Origin: Galactobacter sp.
GTDB taxonomy: Bacteria > Actinomycetota > Actinomycetes > Actinomycetales > Micrococcaceae
Length of the DNA: 12,998 nt
Assembly: GCA_022712075.1 (NCBI GenBank)
Contig: JALAHE010000028.1
Span: forward strand, 1-12,998
Direction of reading: 5' to 3'
Shown here: positions 1 through 7,200 of the stretch, piece by piece
How the letters are laid out: every line of letters begins with the position of its first letter
Position numbering within the stretch: the first letter of the stretch is position 1
Notes under the pieces: generated by a model
Databases searched by the model: none
The model's input: only the letters and a program-made list of their open reading frames with translations
Told to the model about the DNA's origin: nothing
Made by a program: the position numbers and the translations under genes

Positions 1-36
1 GCGGGCGGGGCCTGGGGGGAGTCCATCGACGTCTGA
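1..36 (+). CDS. Possible 3' end of an upstream gene (partial)
   Basis: Reading from base 1, eleven codons (AGGAWGESIDV) run without interruption to a TGA at 34-36. A GC-rich hairpin follows shortly after, as expected at the end of a transcription unit. The fragment is far too short to identify a family. Chance open frames are common at this base composition, so this is only a plausible gene tail. Confidence 0.3.
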   Translation, partial: AGGAWGESIDV

Positions 37-66
37 CCCCGAGCCGGGCCGCGAGCGGGCCCACCG

Positions 67-86
67 GCCCCCCGCGGCGGGGGGGC
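67..86 (+). terminator. GC-only hairpin after the upstream gene
   Basis: GCCCCCC (67-73) pairs with GGGGGGC (80-86) around a six-base loop, a 7-bp stem made only of G-C pairs, about 30 nt after the TGA at 34-36. A smaller 5-bp stem (46-50 with 58-62) lies just before it. There is no T-run after the stem, which is common for actinobacterial terminators but also weakens the call. It would separate the upstream gene from the sulfurtransferase promoter. Confidence 0.35.
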
Positions 87-94
87 GCGCCGCG

Positions 95-124
95 TTCCCA
101 GCCGGCCACGCGCCGTCGTACGGT
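95..124 (+). promoter_or_regulatory. Candidate promoter of the sulfurtransferase gene
   Basis: TTCCCA (95-100) resembles a -35 box, matching 4 of 6 with TTGACA. After an 18-nt spacer comes TACGGT (119-124), which fits the actinobacterial TANNNT -10 pattern. Transcription would start near 131, giving a leader of about 20 nt that includes the ribosome binding site. The match is only moderate. Confidence 0.35.
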
Positions 125-151
125 GAGACCCAGCCACCACCAGGAGGAGTC

Positions 152-1060
152 ATGAGTATCCCCGCCACCGTCCCCCCTGCCGCCGCGGCGCCCACGGGCG
201 AGCTCATCGGCGCGCGCGAGCTCGACGCCTTGCTGCGCTCGGCCACGCCTCCGCTGCTCCTGGACGTGCGCTGGCAGCTCGTGGCCGCGCGCCCGGAGGA
301 CCCGTCCCATCCCGTGGGCTACGGCGACTACCTCGAGGCGCACCTGCCCGGCGCGGTCTTCGTGGACCTGGGCGCCGAGCTCGCCGGGCCGCCCTCGCCC
401 GAGGCGGGGCGGCACCCGCTCCCGAGCCCCGAGGCCTTTGCCGCGAGCGTGGCCCGCTGGGGCCTCGCCGACGGCCAGCTGGCCGTGGTCTACGACGACC
501 AGGGCGGCCTGTCGGCCGCGCGGGCCTGGTGGCTCCTTCGCCACGCCGGGCTTCCCGTTCGGGTGCTCGACGGCGGCGTCCAGGCCTGGATTGCCGCCGG
601 CGGCGACACGGAGGAGGGCCCAGGGACGCCCCCGGCGCCGGCCGTGCCCGCCGCGCCCGGCTGGGGCCTGATGCCCGTGCTGGACGCGGACGGCGCCGCC
701 GCGCTGGCCGGCACCGGCGTGCTGCTCGATGCCCGCGCCGAGCCGCGGTACCTGGGCCTCGAGGAGCCCATCGACCCGCGCGCCGGGCACATCCCCGGCG
801 CCGTCAGCGCTCCGACGGCTGCCAACCTCGGCCCCGGACGGCGCTTCCGTTCTCCCGATCGGCTGCGCGAGCGCTTCGCGGCGCTCGGGGTGAGCGCGGA
901 GGGCGCGCCCGTTGGCGCGTACTGCGGCTCGGGCGTCACGGCGAGCCACGAGCTCCTGGCGCTCGCGGTGGCAGGGGTGTCCGGGGCGCTGTACCCCGGG
1001 TCCTGGTCGCAATGGTCGAACGATCCGGCCCGCCCCGTCGCGACCGGCGCCGGGTCATAG
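152..1060 (+). CDS. sseA: Thiosulfate/3-mercaptopyruvate sulfurtransferase (tandem rhodanese)
   Basis: This cytoplasmic 302-residue protein should transfer sulfane sulfur from 3-mercaptopyruvate or thiosulfate to a thiol or cyanide acceptor through a cysteine persulfide. It has two rhodanese domains, about residues 18-150 (inactive-type loop around YDDQGG) and 175-297. The second carries the active-site loop C258-GSGVTA. CG-S/T-GVTA is the loop form typical of mercaptopyruvate sulfurtransferases such as E. coli SseA, whereas thiosulfate-preferring enzymes usually have CRKGVT; the substrate preference is therefore an inference. The length is normal for the family. The frame stays open to the left edge, but ATG 152 is chosen because AGGAGGA at 142-148 lies at ideal spacing and the upstream translation looks non-coding. 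It appears to be monocistronic, since the next gene has its own promoter. The sseA symbol rests on the loop motif only. Confidence 0.9.
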   Translation: MSIPATVPPAAAAPTGELIGARELDALLRSATPPLLLDVRWQLVAARPEDPSHPVGYGDYLEAHLPGAVFVDLGAELAGPPSPEAGRHPLPSPEAFAASVARWGLADGQLAVVYDDQGGLSAARAWWLLRHAGLPVRVLDGGVQAWIAAGGDTEEGPGTPPAPAVPAAPGWGLMPVLDADGAAALAGTGVLLDARAEPRYLGLEEPIDPRAGHIPGAVSAPTAANLGPGRRFRSPDRLRERFAALGVSAEGAPVGAYCGSGVTASHELLALAVAGVSGALYPGSWSQWSNDPARPVATGAGS

Positions 1061-1082
1061 CACCGCCGCCCTCGCCGCGATC

Positions 1083-1139
1083 CCGCGACTTTTTCGCTTC
1101 CCCGCGATTCTTTGTCGAGGAGCAGCGAAAAAGTCGCGG
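1083..1139. repeat. Perfect 16-bp inverted repeat, 25-nt spacer
   Basis: CCGCGACTTTTTCGCT at 1083-1098 is repeated exactly in inverted orientation at 1124-1139 (AGCGAAAAAGTCGCGG). A degenerate direct copy, CCCGCGATTCTTTGTCG, sits in the spacer at 1101-1117, making three related units. Each arm contains GCGA...TCGC and so could also fold into a small hairpin of its own. It lies between the sulfurtransferase stop and the leaderless promoter of the alcohol dehydrogenase. It could end the first transcript, although no T-run follows the right arm; it could be a regulator-binding site; or it could be a copy of a genomic intergenic repeat family. Confidence 0.8.
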
Positions 1140-1169
1140 AGCGGTGGGTGCTTGCCCGCAGCGCCGGTC

Positions 1170-1198
1170 CTGACCGGCCGGGCCGCGGCGACTAGATT
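1170..1198 (+). promoter_or_regulatory. Leaderless promoter of the alcohol dehydrogenase operon
   Basis: CTGACC (1170-1175, 4 of 6 with TTGACA), a 17-nt spacer and TAGATT (1193-1198, TANNNT) are followed by only six bases (GGTCCC) before the ATG at 1205. Transcription should start at or next to the A of the ATG. No Shine-Dalgarno sequence is present upstream, which agrees with leaderless translation. Confidence 0.55.
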
Positions 1199-1204
1199 GG
1201 TCCC

Positions 1205-2425
1205 ATGACCGTTTTGCGCCCGCCCACGCCCGCCGCCCTTCAGGCTCTGCGCCAGCAACTGAGCGAGGCGCCGGACGGCGCCGTGAGCGCGCCGAAGGCC
1301 CCCGCCGGGCCGAACCCAGAGGGCACGCCAAGCGGCGCGGCAGAGGCACGGGCCGCCGCCGCGACGGGCCTCGCGCACACCGCCGTGGCCCGCGGCGTGC
1401 GCAGCCTCGGCGGCGAGATCGAGGAGATCTTCCTGCCGCGCCGCGCGGCGGGGGAGCACGACGTCGTCATCGAGGTCGAGTTCTGCGGGCTCTGCCACTC
1501 CGATGTGCACGCCGCGCGCGGGGAATGGGGCGGCCGCGCCCTGCCCTTCGTCACGGGGCACGAGATGGTGGGCCGCGTGGTCGCCACGGGCTCCGCGGTG
1601 AGCGCGCATTCCGTGGGCGACCGCGTGGGCGTTGGCTGCCTCGTTGGCTCGTGCCGAGAGTGCGACGCCTGCCGCCGCGGCCAGGAGATGTTCTGCGAGA
1701 AGGGCTCCGTGGGAACCTACGGCGCCTGGGACCGCTTCCACGCCGAGCGCACGCAGGGCGGCTACGCCACGTCGATCGTCGTGGCCGAGGACTTCGTGCT
1801 CAAGGTGCCGGACGCCCTGGACCCCGCCGCGGCCGCGCCCCTGCTCTGCGCGGGCATCACGAGCTACTCCCCGCTGCGCGCCGCCGGCGTGGGGGAGGGC
1901 ACGCGCGTGGGCGTCGCCGGCATCGGCGGCCTGGGCCACCTTGCCGTCAAGCTCGCCGCGGCGATGGGCGCGGAGGTCACGGCCTTCACCACGAGCGAGT
2001 CGAAGCTCGAGGCCGCGCGCGCCCTCGGCGCCCACCACACGATCCTGAGCAACGACCCCGAGGCGATGGCGGCTGCGGCCGGCACCCTCGACGTCGTCAT
2101 CGATGCGATCTCGGCGCCGCACGACGTCAACGCGCTGCTCAAGACCCTGCGTCCCACGGGCCGCCTGGCCCAGATCGGCCTGCCGCCGGGCGGCGAGGCG
2201 GGACAGGCCGTGGACGCCGCGCTGCTGGTGCGCAACGGACTGAGCCTTGTGGGCTCCAAGATCGGCGGCATCCCCGAGACGCAGGAGATGCTGGAGTTTT
2301 GCGCGCAGCACGGCGTGGCAACCGACATCGAGACCGTGGACGCCCAGCACCTCGGCGAGGCCTGGGACCGCATGGTGGCCGGTGACGTCCGCTACCGCTT
2401 TGTCCTGGATAACTCGACCCTGTAA
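1205..2425 (+). CDS. Zinc-dependent NADP(H) alcohol/aldehyde reductase, YahK/CAD type
   Basis: A 406-residue medium-chain dehydrogenase that should interconvert alcohols and aldehydes with NADP(H) in the cytoplasm. Catalytic zinc ligands are C97 (in FCGLCHSD), H119 (in GHEMVG) and C215 (in LLCAGIT). The structural zinc site is C150, C153, C156 and C164 (C-x2-C-x2-C-x7-C). The Rossmann motif GIGGLGH begins at residue 239 and the strand-end TTSES fits NADP(H) preference. The endings GSKIGGIPETQEML and RYRFVLDNSTL are very close to E. coli YahK as I remember it. The first ~52 residues are an extra Ala/Pro/Gly-rich tail that YahK lacks. The ATG fits the leaderless promoter and no better internal start with an RBS exists. 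It probably heads an operon with the HIT and exporter genes. Natural substrate unknown; aldehyde detoxification is plausible. Confidence 0.92.
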   Translation: MTVLRPPTPAALQALRQQLSEAPDGAVSAPKAPAGPNPEGTPSGAAEARAAAATGLAHTAVARGVRSLGGEIEEIFLPRRAAGEHDVVIEVEFCGLCHSDVHAARGEWGGRALPFVTGHEMVGRVVATGSAVSAHSVGDRVGVGCLVGSCRECDACRRGQEMFCEKGSVGTYGAWDRFHAERTQGGYATSIVVAEDFVLKVPDALDPAAAAPLLCAGITSYSPLRAAGVGEGTRVGVAGIGGLGHLAVKLAAAMGAEVTAFTTSESKLEAARALGAHHTILSNDPEAMAAAAGTLDVVIDAISAPHDVNALLKTLRPTGRLAQIGLPPGGEAGQAVDAALLVRNGLSLVGSKIGGIPETQEMLEFCAQHGVATDIETVDAQHLGEAWDRMVAGDVRYRFVLDNSTL

Positions 2426-2466
2426 GACCTCCCATCCCCACCGCCCCACCGGCAGGAGAGAACCCC

Positions 2467-2895
2467 ATGGCCACCCTTTTCACCCGCATCATCTCCGGCG
2501 AGCTGCCCGGCCGCTTCGTTTGGCAGGACGAGCTCTGCGTCGGCTTCCTGTCCATCGGCCCCCTGAGCACCGGCCACACCCTCGTGGTGCCGCGCCAAGA
2601 GATCGACAAGTGGACCGACGCCCCGGCCGAGCTTGTGGCGCACCTGAGCGTCGTCGCCCAGATCATCGGCAGGGCCCAGGTCGCTGCCTTCGGCGCCGAG
2701 CGTGCCGGGCTGGAGATCGCCGGCTTCGAGGTGCCGCACCTGCACCTACACGTCTGGCCCGTGAACTCGCTCGCCGACTTCGACCTCTCCCGCGCCCGCA
2801 CCGACGTGCCGGCCGAGGAGTTCGACGCCGCCCTGCACACGCTGCGCGCGGCGCTCGTGACGCAGGGGCACGGCGAGTTCGTGCCGCAGGCGTGA
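2467..2895 (+). CDS. HIT family nucleotide hydrolase/transferase
   Basis: A 142-residue soluble histidine-triad protein. The signature HLHLHVW puts the three histidines at 91, 93 and 95; by family knowledge H93 is the nucleophile that forms a nucleotidyl intermediate. The N-terminal part (TLFTRIISGELPGRFVWQDE... and the GHTLVVPRQEIDKW segment) is typical of bacterial HIT proteins related to Hint, which hydrolyse purine nucleoside phosphoramidates or related nucleotide conjugates. The specific substrate cannot be told. ATG 2467 follows AGGAGAG at 2454-2460 with good spacing, 41 nt after the dehydrogenase stop, so co-transcription is likely. Its TGA overlaps the GTG start of the next gene, suggesting translational coupling. 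Confidence 0.93.
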   Translation: MATLFTRIISGELPGRFVWQDELCVGFLSIGPLSTGHTLVVPRQEIDKWTDAPAELVAHLSVVAQIIGRAQVAAFGAERAGLEIAGFEVPHLHLHVWPVNSLADFDLSRARTDVPAEEFDAALHTLRAALVTQGHGEFVPQA

Positions 2896-3815
2896 GCGCG
2901 CAGGCCTCCCAGGAGCGCAAGCAGGGCACCCGCCCGGCGGCCCCGCAGCGAGGTGCGGTGCTCAAGGCCGGCGGTTTCGTGGCGCTCGGCTCCTCGGCGC
3001 TGCAGGTCTCCTCGGTCATCGCCGCCGGGCTCTTCGCGGCGCTCGGCCCCTTCGAGACCTCGGGCCTGCGCCTGCTCATCGCCGCGGTCCTGCTGCTGAT
3101 CGTCTTCCGCCCGCGCCTGCGCGGGCGGTCCCGCTCCGACTGGCTCGGGATCGTGGGCTACGGCGTGGCCATGGCCGCCATGAACGCGTGCCTGTACGCA
3201 GCGATCGACAGGATCCCGCTCGGCATCGCCGTCACGCTCGACATCCTGGGCCCGTGCGTCGTTGCCCTTGCCGCCTCACGCCACGTCCGCGAGGCGCTGT
3301 GCGCGCTCGGCGCCTTCGCTGGCGTCCTGCTCATCTCGCTCGGCCCGGGCGGCTACTTCGACCCGCTCGGCTACGCGTTTGCCCTGGGCGGCGCCGTGTT
3401 CTTCGGTCTTTACACCGTGATGGCCTCGCGCGTGGGCAAGGCCGACGGCGGCCTGGGCGACCTCGCGCTGTCCGTGGGCGTCGCCGCGGTGCTCACCCTG
3501 CCGTTCTCGCTGCCGCACCTCGCCTCCGTCACGGTGCCCCAGTGGGGCCTGCTCGCCGTCTCCGCGGTGCTGGGCGTGGCGTTCACGTTCACGATGGACA
3601 CCCTGGCCGGCCGCGTGGCCGACGCGCGCGTGGTGGGGACCTGGTTCGCCCTCGACCCCGTGCTCGGTTCGCTCGCCGGCCTGCTCTTCATGGGCCAGGC
3701 GCTCACCTGGAGCGCCGGCGCTGGCATCGTGCTTGTCGCCGCCTCCGGCGCGCTCCTCGTGTGGGTAGCAGGCCGCCGCACGCCGACTCTTTCGCCGGAC
3801 GGGGACGTGCACTAG
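2892..3815 (+). CDS. EamA/DMT-family exporter, RhtA-like
   Basis: A 307-residue integral membrane protein of the drug/metabolite transporter superfamily, with two EamA repeats and about ten predicted helices. The segment YGVAMAAMNACLYAAIDRIP followed by LGIAVTLDILGP closely follows E. coli RhtA, the threonine/homoserine exporter, so amino-acid or small metabolite efflux is likely but the substrate is inferred. The frame is open far upstream into the dehydrogenase gene, but that part is arginine-rich shadow translation. The real start is the GTG at 2892, which overlaps the HIT stop (GTGA) and leaves a short polar N-terminus before the first helix at about residue 24. There is no strong Shine-Dalgarno sequence, consistent with coupling to HIT translation. 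The TAG stop at 3813-3815 also forms the first bases of the next gene's -10 box. Confidence 0.88.
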   Translation: MSAQASQERKQGTRPAAPQRGAVLKAGGFVALGSSALQVSSVIAAGLFAALGPFETSGLRLLIAAVLLLIVFRPRLRGRSRSDWLGIVGYGVAMAAMNACLYAAIDRIPLGIAVTLDILGPCVVALAASRHVREALCALGAFAGVLLISLGPGGYFDPLGYAFALGGAVFFGLYTVMASRVGKADGGLGDLALSVGVAAVLTLPFSLPHLASVTVPQWGLLAVSAVLGVAFTFTMDTLAGRVADARVVGTWFALDPVLGSLAGLLFMGQALTWSAGAGIVLVAASGALLVWVAGRRTPTLSPDGDVH

Positions 3816-3818
3816 CGT
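3813..3818 (+). promoter_or_regulatory. -10 box of a probable leaderless VOC gene
   Basis: TAGCGT fits TANNNT and ends seven bases before the ATG at 3826, with no Shine-Dalgarno sequence between. No good -35 box is visible at 16-18 nt upstream. The first three bases are the stop codon of the exporter gene, so the two genes share sequence at the promoter. Confidence 0.42.
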
Positions 3819-3825
3819 TCCCAGA

Positions 3826-4170
3826 ATGACTCTGAACCTCGCGCTCATCACGATCGACTCGGCGGATCCCATCCGCCTCGGCACGTTCTGGGCGGAGGTG
3901 CTCGGCGCCCGGCTCCAGGAATCTGGGACGGGCGCCTTTGTCATGCTCGGCGAGGGTCAGCCCGGCCTTGCCTTCCAGCTCGTCGACGAGCCGACGCCGG
4001 GCAAGAACAAGCTGCATCTCGACTTCGCCACGAACGACCTGGCGGCGGAGGAGTCCCGGCTCCTGGAGCTGGACGCGGTCAAGATCGGCGAGTTCGGCGA
4101 CGAGGGCTTCCGCTGGGTCACCTTCGCCGACCCGGACGGGAACCTCTTCGACGTCGCCATCGAGAACTGA
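3826..4170 (+). CDS. VOC-superfamily (glyoxalase/bleomycin-resistance fold) protein
   Basis: A 114-residue cytoplasmic protein with the paired beta-alpha-beta-beta-beta pattern of the vicinal-oxygen-chelate fold. Typical elements are the opening ITIDSADPIRLGTFWAEVLG, the central KLHLDFATNDL and the closing FADPDGNLFDVAIEN. H64 and E113 occupy the usual positions of two metal ligands, but the N-terminal ligand position (around ITID) is not a histidine, so a canonical metal-dependent glyoxalase I is unlikely. Many small VOC proteins bind or modify small molecules without known substrates, and no more specific function can be given. The start is supported by a leaderless -10 box at 3813-3818. 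A strong hairpin follows the stop. Confidence 0.85.
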   Translation: MTLNLALITIDSADPIRLGTFWAEVLGARLQESGTGAFVMLGEGQPGLAFQLVDEPTPGKNKLHLDFATNDLAAEESRLLELDAVKIGEFGDEGFRWVTFADPDGNLFDVAIEN

Positions 4171-4177
4171 CGCAGAA

Positions 4178-4205
4178 CGGCCCGCCCCCATCAGGGGACG
4201 GGCCG
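4178..4205. terminator. Bidirectional hairpin terminator between VOC gene and hrpA
   Basis: CGGCCCG (4178-4184) pairs with CGGGCCG (4199-4205). After one C/A mismatch, CCCC (4186-4189) pairs with GGGG (4194-4197) around an ATCA loop: 11 base pairs in all. It sits between the VOC stop (4170) and the convergent hrpA stop (4230). No T-run is present on either side, as is often the case in actinobacteria. Confidence 0.7.
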
Positions 4206-4229
4206 CGGCGCGTGCATCGGGAGAGGGGC

Positions 4230-7200
4230 TCAGCCCGTCAGTCCCTCCTTGATGGCGGCGCGGATGCGCTTGGGGGAGACCGAATAGGCCGTCCCGAGCT
4301 CCTGAGCGAAGAGCGAGACGCGCTGCTCCTCCAGCATCCACTTCACGGGCAGCAGCTTGGCCGGGTGCGCGGCGCCGGCCGGCGTGCGGTCCAGCGCCGC
4401 GTCGTACTCGTCCTCGAGCTCCTGGATCACGTCGAGGCCCTGCAGGTCCTTCGTGAGGGCCCCGGCGATGACCTTGTCGAGACGCCGCTCCACGGCCGTC
4501 AGATAGCGCGGAAGGTGGGCGAGCTGCGCGTAGCCCGTGGAGGCGACGAAGCCCGGGTACACGAGCCCGCGCATCTGCGAGCGCACGTCCTCCACGGTGT
4601 CCTTGAGCGCGCCCCCGCTCATGCCGGCGAGCTTGTTCGTGATCCGCACCGAGGACGCGAGCACCTTCTCCACCGTCGAGGCGACCGAGAAGACCGTGTC
4701 GATGATCTCCGCGCGCACGAGGTGGAAGAGCGAGGTGAACTCGGACTTCATCATGGGCAGCACGGGCGGGACCAGCTTGTCGATGCCCGCCCACGTGCAA
4801 TCGCGGATGAGCGATTCAACGGTGCCGTGCGGCGACTGGCTGAAGGCCAGCTTTTCTTTGTTGTTGAGGTGATCGAGCACGTAGCGCTGCGGCGAGGGAA
4901 CCGTGAGCTGCAGCAAGCGGATGACGCCCTTGCGGTGCGCCGCCGCCTGCTCGGCCGGGTTGCGGAAGACCGTGAGGTCAACGCTCTCGCCGCGGTCCAC
5001 GAGGCCCGGATAGGCCGTGATCTGCTGGCCCTTGACGGTCGTGACGACCTTCTCCGGCAGCTTGCCATGCTCGCCCAGGTCGTCGGGCCACGAGGTCAGC
5101 CCCGTGCGGTGCCAGGGATTGGTCGCCTGTTTGCCGGTGCCCGGCTTGCCCTGCACGACGTCGCGGCCGCCCTGGGTGCCGCCGGCGCCCTTGGCGCCGT
5201 TCCCGGCCCCGCGCCCGCCGGCGCCGGCCGGCGAACCGGGCCGCCCGCCGTCGTGCTTCGGGGCACCCGGCTTCCCGGCCGCCGCGTTGAGCTGCTCGGC
5301 GCTGGTCCCGAGGGAGGCGGCGATGGCGCGGCGGTTCTCGCCCGCCAGCTTGGCCTGCAGGGTCGCGAGATCGCGCGAGGAGCCGAGCACCTTGCCGCGC
5401 TCGCCGATCACCTCGAAGGAGGGGCGCAGGTGATCGGGGATGCGGGAGAGGTCCCAGGAACCGGGCGGGATGACGACGCCCTTGAGCCGGCGCAGCACGA
5501 GCTCGAGCGCGGGCAGGAGGTCGTCCGTGGCGGGGTCCGCGTCCTCGGCCAGCGCCGCGACGGCCTGCCTGGCCACGTCGGGCGCGGGCACAAACGACTT
5601 GCGCACGGCCTTGGGCAGCGACTTGATGAGGGCCGTGACGAGCTCCTCGCGCAGGCCGGGCACGCCCCAACGGAAGCGCTCGGGGTCCAGCTGGTTGAGG
5701 AAGAGCACCGGCACGCGCACGAACACGCCGTCGGCGGTCGCTCCCGTGGGGTCGAACTCGTAGCGCAGCTCGAGCTGCAGCGAGCCGTGGTTCCACGTGC
5801 GCGGGTACGCGTCGGAATCCAGCTCGTCTGCGTCGGCCTGCAGCAGCTCCTCCGGGTCGAAGTCGAGGAGCCGGCCGTTGACCGAGCGCTCCTTCTTCCA
5901 CCACGCGTCGAAGCTGCGCTCGTCCGTGACGTCCTGCGGGAGGCGGGCGTCGTAGAAGTCGAAGAGGTCCTCGTCGGAGGCGCGCAGATCGCGGCGGCGC
6001 AGGCGGGCCTCGAGCTCGTCGATCTCCTTCAAGCGGTCGCGGTTGCGTGCGAAGAAGGCGTGGCGGGTCTGCCAATCGCCCTCGACGAGCGCGTGGCGGA
6101 TGAAGAGCTCGCGCGCCAGGCGCGGGTTGATCCTGGCGAGCTGGATGACGCGGTCTGCCACGACGGGCACGCCGAAGACCGTGACCTTCTCGTGGGCCAG
6201 GCACGCGCCCTGGCGGCGGGACCAGTGCGGCTCGGAGAAGGACTTCTTCACGAGGTGCGGGGCGACCTGCTCCACCCAGTCGGGGTCGAAGCTCGCCACG
6301 GTGCGGGCCCACAGACGCGAGGTTTCGACGAGCTCGGCGGCCATGGCCCACGTCGGCTTCTTCTTGAAGAGCGCCGAGCCGGGGAAGATCGCGAAGCGCG
6401 TGCCGCGGGCGCCAGCGTACTCGCGCTTGCGCTCGTCCCAGAGGCCGATGTGGCGCACGAGGCCGGAGAGCAGCGACTGGTGCACGGCGTCGTGCTTGCC
6501 GACGGGGTCCACCTCGCGGCCCGGCACGCGCATGCGCAGCGGCTTGACGATCTGGCGCAGCTGGTTGAAGAGGTCCTGCCACTCGCGCACGCGCAGGTAA
6601 TTGATGAACTCGGACTTGCACAGGCGGCGGAAGGCCGAGGAGGAGAGCTCCTCCTGCTGCTCCTGCAGGTAGCGCCACAGGTTCAGGTAGCCCGTGAAGT
6701 CGGAGTCCTTGTCGACGAAGCGCGCGTGAAGCTCCTGGGCGCGCTGGCGCTTGCCCGACTCCTCGGTGGGCCGCTCGCGCGGGTCCTGCAGTGAGAGGCC
6801 GGCGGCGAGCACGAGCACCTCGGTGGCGCACTCGCGGCGACCCGCCTCGAGGATCATGCGGCCCAGGCGCACGTCGACGGGCAGCTGGGAGAGCTCGCGG
6901 CCCGTCTTGGTGATGGCGCCGCGCTTGCCCTCGCCCACCGCGCCGAGCTCGCGCAGCAGGGTGATGCCGTCGTTGACGGCGCGGGACTCCGGCGGCTCGA
7001 CGAACGGGAAGTTCACGACGTCGGCCGGGTGCGCCACGACGCCCATGGAGGACATCTGCAGGATGACCGAGGCGAGGTTGGTGCGCAGGATCTCCGGATC
7101 CGTGAACTCGGGGCGGGAGGCGAAGTCCTCCTCCGAGTACAGGCGGATCGCGATGCCGTCGGAGACGCGGCCGCAGCGGCCGGAGCGCTGATTGGCGCTG

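Noticed and set aside
1055..2449. 464-codon - strand open frame opposite the dehydrogenase
   Set aside because: Antisense of a gene with complete zinc and NADP motifs; composition is typical of shadow frames, and it runs through the inverted repeat.
2247..2891. In-frame upstream extension of the RhtA-like exporter (would give 522 residues)
   Set aside because: The extension is Arg/Pro-rich shadow translation of the dehydrogenase and HIT genes; the GTG at 2892 overlaps the HIT stop and gives a normal-length transporter.
4212..6794. 860-codon + strand open frame opposite hrpA
   Set aside because: Repetitive Ala/Arg/Glu/Val/Leu composition with no domain; it is the antisense of a strongly recognised helicase and a product of high GC content.
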